The notes: generated by a model not told the origin, from the sequence alone. A stretch of DNA of 64,000 bases from JAKOWB01 sp038363005 (GCA_038363005.1 JBBQBI010000025.1:1-64000); one strand, 5' to 3'; shown: positions 37,451-46,954, counted from the stretch's first letter. Numbers and translations are program-made.

Positions 37451-38620
37451 ATGTCTGCGCCCAGCAGGCCGAGCGCCAAGCCGGCCAATCCTCGCTTTTC
37501 TTCCGGCCCCTGCGCCAAGCGGCCGGGCTGGTCGCTGGCGGCGCTGGAGGGGGCTACGCTGGGCGTCTCGCACCGCTCCAAGGCGGGCAAGGCAAAGCTG
37601 AAGGCAGTGATTGAGCGCTCCAGGGCGCTGCTCGGCCTGCCGGCCGACTGGCGCCTCGGCATCGTCGCCGGTTCCGACACCGGCGCGGTGGAGATGGCGC
37701 TCTGGTCGCTGCTCGGGCCGCGTCCCGTCACCGTGCTGGCCTGGGAGTCCTTTGGCAAGGACTGGGCCAGCGACGTGACCAAGGAACTCAAGCTGCCGTC
37801 AGTCCGAGTCTTGGGCGCGGACTATGGCCATCTACCAGATCTTGCGGATGTCGACTGGTCCAGCGACGTGGTTTTCACGTGGAACGGCACTACTTCGGGC
37901 GTTCGCGTACCCGATGGCGACTGGATCGCCGCCGACCGGCAGAGCCTGGCGATCTGCGACGCCACCTCGGCCGCCTTCGCCATGGAGCTACCTTTCGACA
38001 AGCTCGATGTCGTCACCTGGTCCTGGCAGAAGGTGCTGGGCGGCGAGGCGGCGCACGGCATGCTGGCGTTGTCGCCACGCGCCGCGGCGCGGCTGACCGG
38101 GCACACGCCGGCCTGGCCGATGCCCAAGCTGTTCCGCCTGACCAAGGGCGGCCAGCTGACCGAGGGCATCTTCCTGGGCGAGACCATCAACACCCCGTCG
38201 ATGCTGGCGGTCGAGGATGCGCTGGACGGGCTGGCCTGGGCCGAGGGCCTGGGCGGATTGCCGGCGTTGATCGCCCGCAGCCAGGCCAACTTCGACGCCG
38301 TGGCCCGCTGGGTCGACGTCACGCCCTGGGTGGATTTCCTGGCCCGCGACGTCGCCACGCGCTCCACCACCTCGATCTGCCTGCGGGTGGTCGATCCCTG
38401 GTTCCAGGATCTGGCGCCAGCCGAGCAGGCGGCGGTGGCCAAGCGCATCGCCGAGCGGCTGGAGGCCGAGGGCGTGGCGCTCGACATCGCCAACTATCGC
38501 GACGCGCCTCCGGGCTTCCGACTGTGGGGCGGCGCCACGGTGGAGACCGCCGACCTCGAGGCGCTGTTCCCCTGGCTGGACTGGGCCTGGAGCGAGCTGC
38601 GCCAAGCCAAGGCCGCCTGA
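37451..38620 (+). CDS. serC: Phosphoserine aminotransferase, alphaproteobacterial type
   Basis: Converts 3-phosphohydroxypyruvate to phosphoserine with glutamate; PLP enzyme. 389 residues. PANPRFSSGPCAKRPGW, GVSHRSKAGKAKL and VAGSDTGAVEMALWSLLG are characteristic of the SerC type shared by alphaproteobacteria and Methanosarcina (TIGR01365). The PLP lysine lies in TWSWQKVLGGEAAHGML. The ATG at 37451 follows GAGGGGG. serA starts 31 bases after its stop, so serine synthesis is encoded as one unit. Confidence 0.95.
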   Translation: MSAPSRPSAKPANPRFSSGPCAKRPGWSLAALEGATLGVSHRSKAGKAKLKAVIERSRALLGLPADWRLGIVAGSDTGAVEMALWSLLGPRPVTVLAWESFGKDWASDVTKELKLPSVRVLGADYGHLPDLADVDWSSDVVFTWNGTTSGVRVPDGDWIAADRQSLAICDATSAAFAMELPFDKLDVVTWSWQKVLGGEAAHGMLALSPRAAARLTGHTPAWPMPKLFRLTKGGQLTEGIFLGETINTPSMLAVEDALDGLAWAEGLGGLPALIARSQANFDAVARWVDVTPWVDFLARDVATRSTTSICLRVVDPWFQDLAPAEQAAVAKRIAERLEAEGVALDIANYRDAPPGFRLWGGATVETADLEALFPWLDWAWSELRQAKAA

Positions 38621-38651
38621 TCCCTTTCCTGTCGTCCAAGCGAGACCGCCC

Positions 38652-40229
38652 ATGCCCCGCGTGCTGATCGCCGATGCCCTGTCGGATGCCGCCGTCACCA
38701 TTTTCCGCGAACGCGGCATCGATACCGACGTCAAGGTCGGGCTGAAGCCCGACGAGCTGCTGGCCATCGTTGGCGCCTACGACGGCATCGCGCTGCGCTC
38801 GGCCACCAAGGTCACCGCCGCGGTCATCGCCGCGGCGCCGAACCTCAAGGTCGTCGGCCGCGCCGGCATCGGCGTCGACAACATCGACGTCGCCGCCGCC
38901 ACGGCGCGCGGCGTGGTGGTGATGAACACGCCGCACGGCAACTCCATCACCACGGCCGAACACGCGCTGGCGATGATGTTCGCCCTGGCGCGCGAGATCC
39001 CGGCGGCCGACCGCTCGACCCGCGGCTCGAAGTGGGAGAAGTCGCGCTTCATGGGGGTCGAGCTGACCGGCAAGACGTTGGGCATCATCGGCTGCGGCAA
39101 CATCGGCGCCATCGTCGCCGAGCGTGCGCTGGGCCTGAAGATGCGCGTGCTGGCCTACGATCCCTTCCTGTCGGACGAGCGCGCCGAGGCGCTGGGCGTG
39201 CGCAAGGTCGAGCTCGACGCGCTGCTGGCGCAGGCCGACTTCATCACGCTGCACGTGCCGCTGACCGAGCAAACGAAGAACATCCTGGATGCCAAGGCGC
39301 TGGCGAAGACCAAGCGCGGCGTGCGCATCATCAACTGCGCGCGCGGCGGACTGCTGGTGGAGGCCGACCTGAAGGCCGCCATCGAAAGCGGCCAGGTGGC
39401 CGGCGCGGCGCTCGACGTCTTCGCGGTCGAACCGGCGAAGGACAATCCGCTGTTCGCCCTGGAGCAGGTGATCGTCACCCCGCACCTGGGTGCCGCGACC
39501 AGCGAGGCGCAGGAGAAGGTGGCCCTGCAGGTGGCCGAGCAGATGAGCGACTACCTGCTGACCGGCGCCATCACCAACGCGCTCAACATGCCCTCGCTGA
39601 CGGCGGAGGAGGCGCGCCGCCTCGGCCCCTACATGACGCTGGCGCAGCAGCTCGGCTCCTTCGCCGGGCAGCTCACCGAGACTGGCGTCAAGGCGCTGAA
39701 GCTGGAGTACGAGGGCGAGGCGGCGACGCTCAACACCCGGCCGCTGACCCAGGTGGCGCTGATGGGCTTCCTCAAGTCCATGCTGGAGAGCGTCAACATG
39801 GTCAATGCGCCGCTGGTGGCGCGCGAGCGCAATATCCAGGTGACCGAGACCAAGCACAGCCGCGACGGTGACTACAACACGCTGATCCGCTTCACTGTGG
39901 AGACCGAGCGGCGCAGCCGCACGGTCAGCGGCACGCTGTTCGGCGGCAAGAAGCCCCGCCTGGTGGAGATCAAGGGCATCGCGGTGGAGGCCGAGCTGTC
40001 GCCCCACATGCTCTATGTCACCAACCTGGACCGACCGGGCTTCATCGGCTCGATGGGCAGCCTGTTCGGTGAGGCCGGCATCAACATCGCCACCTTCCAC
40101 CTGGGCCGCGCCGACGCCGGCGGCGAGGCCATCGCGCTGCTCGGCCTCGACGCGCCGCCCTCGGCGGAGCTGTTGGCCAAGATCTGCGCCCTGCCGAATA
40201 TTAGGCAAGTGCAGGCGCTGACGTTTTAA
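38652..40229 (+). CDS. serA: D-3-phosphoglycerate dehydrogenase
   Basis: First step of serine synthesis: NAD-dependent oxidation of 3-phosphoglycerate. 525 residues with the long-form architecture. The catalytic and Rossmann domains have GRAGIGVDNIDV, LGIIGCGNIG, NCARGGLLVE with the substrate Arg, DVFAVEP with the Glu and VTPHLGAAT with the His. An intervening domain follows (about 320-450), then a C-terminal ACT domain from TNLDRPGFIGSMG. The ACT domain implies serine feedback. Followed by an inverted pair of palindromic repeats that may end transcription. Confidence 0.97.
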   Translation: MPRVLIADALSDAAVTIFRERGIDTDVKVGLKPDELLAIVGAYDGIALRSATKVTAAVIAAAPNLKVVGRAGIGVDNIDVAAATARGVVVMNTPHGNSITTAEHALAMMFALAREIPAADRSTRGSKWEKSRFMGVELTGKTLGIIGCGNIGAIVAERALGLKMRVLAYDPFLSDERAEALGVRKVELDALLAQADFITLHVPLTEQTKNILDAKALAKTKRGVRIINCARGGLLVEADLKAAIESGQVAGAALDVFAVEPAKDNPLFALEQVIVTPHLGAATSEAQEKVALQVAEQMSDYLLTGAITNALNMPSLTAEEARRLGPYMTLAQQLGSFAGQLTETGVKALKLEYEGEAATLNTRPLTQVALMGFLKSMLESVNMVNAPLVARERNIQVTETKHSRDGDYNTLIRFTVETERRSRTVSGTLFGGKKPRLVEIKGIAVEAELSPHMLYVTNLDRPGFIGSMGSLFGEAGINIATFHLGRADAGGEAIALLGLDAPPSAELLAKICALPNIRQVQALTF

Positions 40230-40252
40230 GGACTCCCTCTCCCCTCGTTTCT

Positions 40253-40369
40253 TCCCTCCCCCTTTGAGGGGGGAGGGTAGGGAGGGGGTGAGGTTTCTGA
40301 TGCGACTGCCACCGACAGCGCTGCTCCCTGCGTCACCCCCACCCAACCCTCCCCCCTCAAGGGGGAGGG
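40253..40369. repeat. Inverted pair of palindromic repeats, diverged family A
   Basis: CCCTCCCCCTTTGAGGGGGG followed by GGGAGGGGGTGAGG (40253-40293) and its inverse GCGTCACCCCC...CCCTCCCCCCTCAAGGGGGAGGG (40331-40369). The two copies face each other between the convergent serA and the deiminase-like gene, so they could form a large bidirectional stem or individual terminator-like hairpins. Confidence 0.8.
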
Positions 40370-40394
40370 CTAACCAAAGGCGACGGGCGCGGGA

Positions 40395-41405
40395 CTAAAT
40401 CGAATCCCGCACCAGCGGCGTGGTCGAGCAGTGCAGTCCGCCGCCGTTTGCCTGGACTTTCGAGAAGGGCAGGGTGACCCAGCTCACCCCCGCCTTGGCC
40501 AGCGTGTCCAGCGTCCGGTTGGTGGCACCCTGCGGCATGATCAGCTTGCCGGGCGCCACGCACATCGAATTGATGATCCACTTGTCGTCCGCCGGCTCGA
40601 TCTCGATGGTGCGGACCTTCAGCGCCTTGAGCTGCTCCAGGAAGGCGTAGGGCAGGCCGGTGGGGTCGACCAGCGCCAGGTCGCGGTCGATCATCATGAA
40701 GCTACCGTCGATGTGGATGTCGTAGCCCACCAGGTCGATGACCAGCAGCTCGACACCCTGGCGCGCCAGCACCTCGCCGACCTGCGCGGCGCCCTCGCGG
40801 TTGACCCGCACGCCGCAGCCGATCACGCAGGTCTGCGGATTGATCCAGGAGAAGCTGCCGCCCTCCATGATCGCGGTGCCTGACAGCGTGCGCAGGATCG
40901 GCACGCCCAGCTTCGCCAGAGTGCGGGTGATCACCAGCTCTTCGCCGCGCCGGATGCGCGCGCCCATGCGGCAGACGATGGCGCCGCCCTTCACCATGAT
41001 GACGGGGTCGCGGGTATAGACCGACTTCAGGCGCCCGCCGGTCACGCCCTCCAGGAAATGCACCTCGACACCCTCGGCCCTGAGCGCCGCGACGAAGGCA
41101 TCGTGCTCGGCCCGCATGCCCTCGATGTCGGGCGCCGTGTCGCTCTGGAAGTACCAGCCCTGCTCCAGGTCGCCCAGCGAGCCGATCTCGGGGATGCGCT
41201 TGGCCGGGTCGATGACCGCCATCTCTTGCCCCGGCCGGTGCATCAGGATCGAGCGGATGCGGCCGACATCGTTGTCGATGCCCCAGGTCTGTCCCCAGGT
41301 ACGTGCCTGCTCGCTCGGGTCCTCGAAGGCGGGTTCCGCCCCGGCGGCGAACAGCTTGATGGTCTGGTTGTAGACCCAAGCGGCGCTTGGCGTTCCTCCG
41401 GTCAT
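40395..41405 (-). CDS. Amidinotransferase-superfamily hydrolase (arginine deiminase/DDAH-like)
   Basis: 336 residues of the guanidino-group-modifying superfamily (PF02274 type). The catalytic elements can be read in order: acidic substrate residues in YTRDPVIMV, Glu in IMEGGSF, His in GYDIHIDGSFM and nucleophilic Cys near the C-terminus in GGGLHCSTTPLVR. The exact substrate (arginine, agmatine, methylated arginine or a peptide-borne guanidine) cannot be told. ATG 41405 is chosen over the adjacent GTG because AGGAG lies seven bases upstream. Possibly co-transcribed with the upstream 2-hydroxyacid dehydrogenase. Confidence 0.88.
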   Translation of the reverse strand: MTGGTPSAAWVYNQTIKLFAAGAEPAFEDPSEQARTWGQTWGIDNDVGRIRSILMHRPGQEMAVIDPAKRIPEIGSLGDLEQGWYFQSDTAPDIEGMRAEHDAFVAALRAEGVEVHFLEGVTGGRLKSVYTRDPVIMVKGGAIVCRMGARIRRGEELVITRTLAKLGVPILRTLSGTAIMEGGSFSWINPQTCVIGCGVRVNREGAAQVGEVLARQGVELLVIDLVGYDIHIDGSFMMIDRDLALVDPTGLPYAFLEQLKALKVRTIEIEPADDKWIINSMCVAPGKLIMPQGATNRTLDTLAKAGVSWVTLPFSKVQANGGGLHCSTTPLVRDSI

Positions 41406-41482
41406 CACGATGCTCCTGCTGCGGTGCTGACGGGCACTATGAACGAGTCTGGCCGTGGGGCTCCATCCCTGGAGGGATGTCC

Positions 41483-42511
41483 TCAGCGCGGGTTCTTCAG
41501 ATAGTGTCCGTTCATCAGGCAGCTCTTGTCGCCGCGGGTCAGGTAGCCGACCAGGCGTTCAACCGCCAGGCGCCGCATGTCGTCCCAGCCCTCGGGCGAG
41601 AACCAGGCGGCGTGCGGGGTCAGGATCAGGCGATCGCGGATCCAGTCCTCCTGCCGGGCGAAGGCCTGGATCAGCGGGTGGTCGGCGGCCATCGGCTCCT
41701 TCGGCAGCACGTCGAGGCCCGCGGCGGCCAACCGGCCGCTCAGCAGCGCCTGGTAGCAGGCGTCGATGTCGACGATGCCGCCGCGCGCCGTGTTGATCAG
41801 GATGGCGCCGGGCCTCATCGCGGCGAAGGCGGCCTGGTTCATCAGGCCCCGCGTCTCCGCCGTCAGCGGGCAGTGCACCGAGACGATGTCGCTGGCACCG
41901 AGCAACGCCTCAAGGCTTTCCAGCCGCTCGACGCCCAGCGCGATCTCCTGCCCGCGCGGCAGGTAGGGGTCAAAGGCCAGCAGCTTGAGGCCGAAGGCCT
42001 TGGCGCGCAGCGCCGTGGCGCTGCCGATGCGGCCCAGGCCCACCAGTCCCAGGCTCTGCCCGCGCAGGCGCCGAACCAGCGGCGCCGCGCGCCCGTCGGT
42101 CCAGGGCGTCACGGGATCGGCGCGCAGCCAGTCCTGGTGCGTGACGATGCCCCGGCGCAGCGCCAGCAGCAGGGCCATGGCATGGTCCGCCACCTCGCCC
42201 GTGCCATAGTCCGGCGTGTTCAGCACGGCGATCCCGGCGGCGCCGGCGGCTTCCAGGTCGATGTGATCGACGCCGACGCCGGCGCGCATGATGGCGCGGC
42301 AGCGTGGCATGCGGGCAATGACCTCCTTGGTCCAGCGCACGTAGTGCCAGCCAAGCGCGGCATCGGCACTGGCCAGGGCCTCGGCCGTCAGCTCGTCGGC
42401 ATGGCCGACGACGTGAAAGTCGAACTCGAAGTCCGGGCCGGCGATGCGGCGTTCTATCACCCCACGATCGGGGAAAGGCGCGTCGGGCGAGAGCACGCGG
42501 AAGCGGGCCAT
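41483..42511 (-). CDS. D-isomer-specific 2-hydroxyacid dehydrogenase
   Basis: 342-residue NAD(P)-dependent dehydrogenase, closest in layout to the CtBP-like or glyoxylate/hydroxypyruvate group. RAGVGVDHIDL, LGLVGLGRIG (nucleotide binding), NTARGGIVDI (substrate Arg), DVLPKEPM (Glu) and LTPHAAWFSPEG (catalytic His) are all intact. Substrate unknown. Divergent from the fumarylacetoacetase-family gene, with about 110 bases between, and upstream of the deiminase-like gene. Confidence 0.92.
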   Translation of the reverse strand: MARFRVLSPDAPFPDRGVIERRIAGPDFEFDFHVVGHADELTAEALASADAALGWHYVRWTKEVIARMPRCRAIMRAGVGVDHIDLEAAGAAGIAVLNTPDYGTGEVADHAMALLLALRRGIVTHQDWLRADPVTPWTDGRAAPLVRRLRGQSLGLVGLGRIGSATALRAKAFGLKLLAFDPYLPRGQEIALGVERLESLEALLGASDIVSVHCPLTAETRGLMNQAAFAAMRPGAILINTARGGIVDIDACYQALLSGRLAAAGLDVLPKEPMAADHPLIQAFARQEDWIRDRLILTPHAAWFSPEGWDDMRRLAVERLVGYLTRGDKSCLMNGHYLKNPR

Positions 42512-42625
42512 ACTGGTTCCCTATGAAAGACAGTCGGCGATGACGATACGCATGACGATGACTCCGCTGCCGGAAGGCGCTATTCAAGTCAGGAGACGTG
42601 ACACGAGGCAAGGGAGGCGAGAGCC

Positions 42626-43471
42626 ATGAAGCTGGTGCGTTGGGGCGCTGCAGGGCGCGAGAAGCCAGGTATGGTCGATGCGTCGGGTGTGCTGCGCGAC
42701 CTGTCCGGCCGGGTCGACGACATTGCCGGAGCGACCCTGCTGCCCGAGGGCCTGGATCACCTGCGCCGCATCGATTCCAACTCGCTGCCGGCGGTGCCTG
42801 GCACGCCGCGCCTGGGCGCACCGATCGGCCGCGTGCCGAACTTCATTGCCGCCGGGCTGAACTATGCCGACCACGCCAAGGAGGCAGGGGTCGAGGTGCC
42901 GCGCGAAGCACTGCTCTTCGTCAAGTCGACCACCTGCATCTGCGGTCCGAACGACGACGTGGTGATCCCGCCGGGCTCCACCAAGCTGGATTGGGAGGTC
43001 GAGCTGGGCTTCGTCATCGGCAAGCCCGGTGCCTACATCAAGCCGGAGAAGTGGCAGGACCACGTCGCCGGCTACATGGTGGCCAACGACGTGTCGGAGC
43101 GCGCCTTCCAGCTGGAAGGCACCGGCCAGTGGATCAAGGGCAAGTCGAACCCGACCTTCGGCCCGCTGGGCCCCTGGCTGGTCACCGCCGACGAGGTGCC
43201 GGATCCGCAGAACCTGAAGCTCTGGCTGGAAGTCGACGGCAAGCGCTACCAGGACGGCAGCACGGCGACCATGGTCTACGGCGTCGCCTACCTGGTCAGC
43301 TACATCAGCCGCTTCATGGCGCTGGCCACCGGCGACGTCATCATCACCGGCACGCCGCCCGGCGTCGGCCTGGGGCAGAAGCCGCCGGTCTTCCTCAAGG
43401 CCGGCCAGGTCATGACGCTGGGCGTCGAGGGCCTGGGCACGCAGCGACAGAAGGTGGTGGCTGCCAGCTGA
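42626..43471 (+). CDS. Fumarylacetoacetate hydrolase-family protein
   Basis: 281 residues; FAH/2-hydroxyhepta-2,4-diene-dioate isomerase group, which cleaves or isomerises beta-diketo acids or acts as oxaloacetate decarboxylase. The metal site is intact: WEVELGFVIG with the two glutamates, AGYMVANDVSER with the Asp, and FGPLGPWLVT. The C-terminal GDVIITGTPPGVGLGQKPPVFLKAGQ, read here in two parts (IITGTPPGVG; LKAGQVMTLGVEGLG), is typical. Start follows GGGAGGCGAG. Ends one base from the convergent MFS gene. Confidence 0.93.
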   Translation: MKLVRWGAAGREKPGMVDASGVLRDLSGRVDDIAGATLLPEGLDHLRRIDSNSLPAVPGTPRLGAPIGRVPNFIAAGLNYADHAKEAGVEVPREALLFVKSTTCICGPNDDVVIPPGSTKLDWEVELGFVIGKPGAYIKPEKWQDHVAGYMVANDVSERAFQLEGTGQWIKGKSNPTFGPLGPWLVTADEVPDPQNLKLWLEVDGKRYQDGSTATMVYGVAYLVSYISRFMALATGDVIITGTPPGVGLGQKPPVFLKAGQVMTLGVEGLGTQRQKVVAAS

Positions 43472-43472
43472 G

Positions 43473-44660
43473 CTAGCCGATTCCCTGGCGCCGCCGCACC
43501 CGGCCGCGCCAGGCGGCGAAGATCAGGAACAGCAGCGCGACGCTGGACAGCACCCACATCAACCCGCCGTTGCCGAAGGCGTCCATGCCGGCGCCGCCGG
43601 CCGGCGGCCCCAGGATGGCGCCAAGTTGATAGAGCCCGACCACCGCGGCATTGGCGGCGGCCAGGCGCGCTGGCTCGAAGCGGTCGCCCAGGATGGTCAG
43701 CGCCACGGTGTAGCTGCCCAGCGAGGCGCCGCCCCACAGGACCAGCAGCGGCCACAGCGCCCAGGGTCGGTCGAAGAGGTACTCCAGGCCCAGCGGCACG
43801 ACGAAGAAGATCACGCCGCAGAGGATCAGCAGGCGCCGCCGGTCGACCCGGTCGGCCAGCCAGCCGACCACCGGCTGCAGCACCAGGTTGGCCGCCACCA
43901 TGATGGTCAGCAGCAGGATGGCGGTGTCGGTCGTCATGCCCTTGCGTTCGGCGAAGATCGCCAGGTGCGACAGCGCGCCCTGGTCGGTGAAACCGGCCAG
44001 GAAGGCCGCCATCATCACCAGCGGCGCCGCGGCGAAGGCGTGCGCGAAGGCCGCCTTTGGCGAGGGCGGCAGCTTCGGCTCCAGACCGCGCGCCAGCAGC
44101 AGCAGCGGCAGGCTTGCGGCGATCAGCCCGGCGGCGAGTAGCAGCGGCAGGTCGCCCTCGATGCCGACCTGCTGGATCAGCAGCGGCCCCAGCGCGAAGC
44201 CGGCCGACAGCGTCACCATGTAGAGCGAGATGGCGCGGCCGCGCTGCTGCGGTGCCGCCATCGAGACGATCCAGATCTCGCTGACGATCCACTGGATGGC
44301 GCCGACGCCGCCAAGCAGGAAGCGCAGCGCGAACCAGGTCCAGAGACCGGTGAAGAAGGGCATCGCCGCCAGCGCCAGCACCGAGGCGACGACACCGACG
44401 AGCATGGCGTTCAGCGGCCCGAAGCGCTGCATCAGCCGGGGGATGAAAGGCCCCATCATGATGGCGGCCAGCGGCCCGGCGGCGGCGTTGATGCCGATCT
44501 CGCTGTGGCTGTAGCCCTGGCGTTCCAGCATCAGCGCCAGCAGCGGCACGGTGTAGCCGAAAGTCAGGCCGGCCGAGCCGGCGGCGGCGATCACCGCCGC
44601 CAGCGAGCGCAGGCGCTGCCGCTGGGTCAGGACGACGTCATAGGTGGGCGGCGCGCTCAT
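43473..44660 (-). CDS. Major facilitator superfamily transporter
   Basis: 395 residues with about twelve hydrophobic segments in two halves of six. The loop after the second helix has the MFS motif-A-like GPFIPRLMQRFG; the half-way loop has RGLEPKLPPSPK; the equivalent second-half motif is GWLADRVDRRRLLI. Substrate not predictable. Its ATG abuts the stop of the upstream acyl-CoA dehydrogenase gene, so both are one unit; it might import or export the compound that the dehydrogenase's pathway handles. Confidence 0.9.
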   Translation of the reverse strand: MSAPPTYDVVLTQRQRLRSLAAVIAAAGSAGLTFGYTVPLLALMLERQGYSHSEIGINAAAGPLAAIMMGPFIPRLMQRFGPLNAMLVGVVASVLALAAMPFFTGLWTWFALRFLLGGVGAIQWIVSEIWIVSMAAPQQRGRAISLYMVTLSAGFALGPLLIQQVGIEGDLPLLLAAGLIAASLPLLLLARGLEPKLPPSPKAAFAHAFAAAPLVMMAAFLAGFTDQGALSHLAIFAERKGMTTDTAILLLTIMVAANLVLQPVVGWLADRVDRRRLLILCGVIFFVVPLGLEYLFDRPWALWPLLVLWGGASLGSYTVALTILGDRFEPARLAAANAAVVGLYQLGAILGPPAGGAGMDAFGNGGLMWVLSSVALLFLIFAAWRGRVRRRQGIG

Positions 44661-45839
44661 TCAGCCAATCAGGGCGTTCTGCCCACGCTTCAGCAGAGCG
44701 TTGGCGATGATGATGCGCTGGATCTCGCTGGTGCCTTCCCAGATGCGGTCGACGCGCAGCTCGCGGAAGAAGCGCTCGGCCACGTTCTCGCGCATGTAGC
44801 CGCGGCCGCCGAAGATCTGCACCGCGCGGTCGGCCACGCGGTTGGCCATTTCCGAGGCATAGAGCTTCACCACCGAGCAGAGGCCGTGCAGCGCCTTCAC
44901 GTCCTCGCCGCGGTCGTGCGCCGCTGCCGCCTCATAGGTCATCAGCCGCGCGGCGAACAGCTCGGTCACGCTGTCGGCCAGCATGAACTGCACCGCCTGG
45001 TACTGCGCGATGGGCTGGTCGCCGACGATGCGGCGCTGGGCGAAGGCCGTGGCCTCCTCGATCAGCCGCTCGGCCGCGCCGCAGCAGCGCGCCGCGATCA
45101 TCAGGCGCTCGCGACGGAACCAGGCGTAGGCGAAGTCCATGCCGCCGCCCTCCGCGCCGATCCGGTTCTCCACCGGCACCACGACGTCGTTGAAGCGGAA
45201 GATCGGGTGGTGCGCTTCAAAGGTGTGGCTATAGGCCGGACTGCGCACCTCCTCGATACCGGGTGTGTCCTTATCGACGAAGAAGAGCTGGTGCTCCCCG
45301 GCCTTGTCGCCCTCGGTCAGCACCGCCTGGACGATGAAGAAGTCGGCCAGGTTGGCGCTGGTGACGTGCCACTTCTCGCCATTGACCACATAGCCGCTGT
45401 TGCCCTGCCGCCGTGCCGTGGCCTTCAGGCCGCTGACGTCGCTGCCGGCGTCTTCCTCGGTGATGGCGTAGCACTCGTGCCGCGTGCCGCGCATGATCGG
45501 CAGCACATAGCGCTCGATCTGTGTCTCGCTGCAGGCCTCGAACATCCAGCGGTGCGCCTCGGAAAAACACCAGCCCAGGCCGTTGGTGACCTTGCCGATC
45601 TGCTCGTAGATGGCGACCTGGTCGACCACCGGCAGGCCCAGGCCGCCGCGCTCCTGCGGCGCGTCCATGCCGGGCAGGCCGAAGTCCGCCGCCATCTGGC
45701 GCTGTCGTGCGCGCACCAGGGGGTTGATGCGCCCCGCGTTCATCTCCGCCTCGACCTCGTGCGGGATCAGCTCCTGCTCGACGAAGGCCTTGATCTTCGC
45801 TTGCCAGGCACGCGCGGAGGAGGAGAGGGGGAGGGTCAT
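44661..45839 (-). CDS. Acyl-CoA dehydrogenase family protein
   Basis: 392 residues, FAD enzyme making an alpha-beta double bond in an acyl-CoA. CYAITEEDAGSDVSGLKATA, GEKWHVTSANLADF, RRERLMIAARCCGAAERLIEEA, QIFGGRGYMRE and the closing DRIWEGTSEIQRIII are family signatures; the glutamate of WEGTSEIQR is the catalytic base position. Start at 45839 is preferred because upstream codons run into a palindromic repeat. Coupled to the MFS gene. Substrate unknown; a betaine-CoA is one possibility given the neighbouring BetI-like regulator, without direct evidence. Confidence 0.92.
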   Translation of the reverse strand: MTLPLSSSARAWQAKIKAFVEQELIPHEVEAEMNAGRINPLVRARQRQMAADFGLPGMDAPQERGGLGLPVVDQVAIYEQIGKVTNGLGWCFSEAHRWMFEACSETQIERYVLPIMRGTRHECYAITEEDAGSDVSGLKATARRQGNSGYVVNGEKWHVTSANLADFFIVQAVLTEGDKAGEHQLFFVDKDTPGIEEVRSPAYSHTFEAHHPIFRFNDVVVPVENRIGAEGGGMDFAYAWFRRERLMIAARCCGAAERLIEEATAFAQRRIVGDQPIAQYQAVQFMLADSVTELFAARLMTYEAAAAHDRGEDVKALHGLCSVVKLYASEMANRVADRAVQIFGGRGYMRENVAERFFRELRVDRIWEGTSEIQRIIIANALLKRGQNALIG

Positions 45840-45890
45840 CTGGGCACCTGTGAGACGAAGGAGGAGGTCAGCCGGCGTTGGGCACCAAGA

Positions 45891-46023
45891 ACCCTCTCCC
45901 TTGGGAGAGGGTGGGCGCGAAGCGCCCGAGTGAGGGAGGTTGGTCAGGGTCGAGCGTCTGACGGCCGGACCAAAATCCGTCACCCGCTCGCTGCGCTCGC
46001 ACCCTCTCCCAGGGGAGAGGGTG
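45891..46023. repeat. Inverted pair of palindromic repeats (family A)
   Basis: Unit one (45891-45937) has ACCCTCTCCC-TT-GGGAGAGGGT and a GGGCGCGAAGCGCCCGAGTGAGG tail. Unit two (45979-46023), reversed, has CACCCGCTCGCTGCGCTCGC and ACCCTCTCCC-AG-GGGAGAGGGT. It lies between the TetR stop and the acyl-CoA dehydrogenase start, so it may partly insulate the two. Confidence 0.85.
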
Positions 46024-46043
46024 ATTGACCCAGGCAGCCATCG

Positions 46044-46748
46044 TCACCCCTTCGCCTTGCCCTCCGGCGTGACGTGCCGGGGGAAGATGGTGCTGAGGAA
46101 CAGGAAGGCGGTGGCGCGGGCGCGCTCGCGGTCGAAGCCCTTGGGATCGACCAAGCAGTCGAGCCACAGTCCGTCGGTCAGCGCCGCCATGCCCTGCGCG
46201 ATCATGGCGGCGTCGAGCCCTTCGTAGCCGCCCTCGGCGATCACCTGGCGGCAGACCGTCAGCATGGCGTCGGCATAGACGTTGTCGCGGTCGGCGCAGA
46301 GCTTCATGTAGGTCGGGCGCGACTTGGCCTCGCCCCAGAAGGCGTACCAGACGGCGATCTTCTTGCGATTGCAGACCGCTGGCTCAAAGTCGGCCGCGGT
46401 CATGGCGATCATGCGCTGGACCGGCCCAGCGCCCGACTTGGCCAGCGCCTTCTGCCAGACCTCGCGGTACTCGTCCGCCAGCATCTGCAGGGTCTCGACC
46501 AGCAGCTGCTCCTTGGACTGGAAATGGAAGTTGACGATGCCCCGCGACAGCCCCGCGCCGTCGGCCACGTCGGCCAGCGTGGTTTCGGAGAAACCGCGCT
46601 TGGCGATCGAATCGATGGTCGAATCGATCAGCTGCTGCTTGCGGAACTCACGGGTGGCCGCGCGGCTTTTCGGCACTTCGCGGGGACGCACGATGGCCAT
46701 GGGAGGCTGGGATCCTTGCCCGGCTGGGGACTTGCGACGGGAACGCAT
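46044..46748 (-). CDS. TetR-family repressor, BetI-like
   Basis: 234 residues. The N-terminal HTH (about 38-82) contains RGFSETTLADVADGAGLSRG followed by IVNFHFQSKEQLL; the ligand domain has KIAVWYAFWGEAKSRPTYM, the hallmark of BetI-type choline/betaine sensors. The same block occurs in the TetR half of the fused gene at 61597-63444. ATG 46748 directly follows a GTG and a GGAG; a shorter start at 46700 cannot be excluded. Divergent from the class III aminotransferase gene, with palindromic operators in the shared gap. Ligand unknown. Confidence 0.9.
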   Translation of the reverse strand: MRSRRKSPAGQGSQPPMAIVRPREVPKSRAATREFRKQQLIDSTIDSIAKRGFSETTLADVADGAGLSRGIVNFHFQSKEQLLVETLQMLADEYREVWQKALAKSGAGPVQRMIAMTAADFEPAVCNRKKIAVWYAFWGEAKSRPTYMKLCADRDNVYADAMLTVCRQVIAEGGYEGLDAAMIAQGMAALTDGLWLDCLVDPKGFDRERARATAFLFLSTIFPRHVTPEGKAKG

Positions 46749-46834
46749 CACACCCGACTCCGGTGCCCGGACCGAAGCCGGCGCACTCTACGTTGAGAGG
46801 GGGTCTGGTCGCAATCGCGCCTAAGCCCTTGATT

Positions 46835-46886
46835 TGAACGTCCGTTCACTGAACGAACAGACAGAGATTGACTGAACAGCCATTCA
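46835..46886. promoter_or_regulatory. TetR operator candidates between regulator and aminotransferase
   Basis: TGAACG-TC-CGTTCA (46835-46848) is a perfect 6-bp-arm palindrome; a second, imperfect site TGAACAGCCATTCA lies at 46873-46886, with an extra TGAACGAA half-site between. A closely related TGAACGTTCA palindrome precedes the TetR-Rieske fusion gene at 63471. They are the likely binding sites for the BetI-like regulators. Confidence 0.7.
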
Positions 46887-46954
46887 ATCTATACCATCAA
46901 GGCGTTGTTTTGCACGACATATCGCACCGCCGACCAAGATTGGGAGTAATCATC

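Noticed and set aside
46044..46748. Canonical BetI of a choline-betaine (bet) operon
   Set aside because: No betA, betB or choline transporter gene is adjacent; only the regulator resembles BetI.
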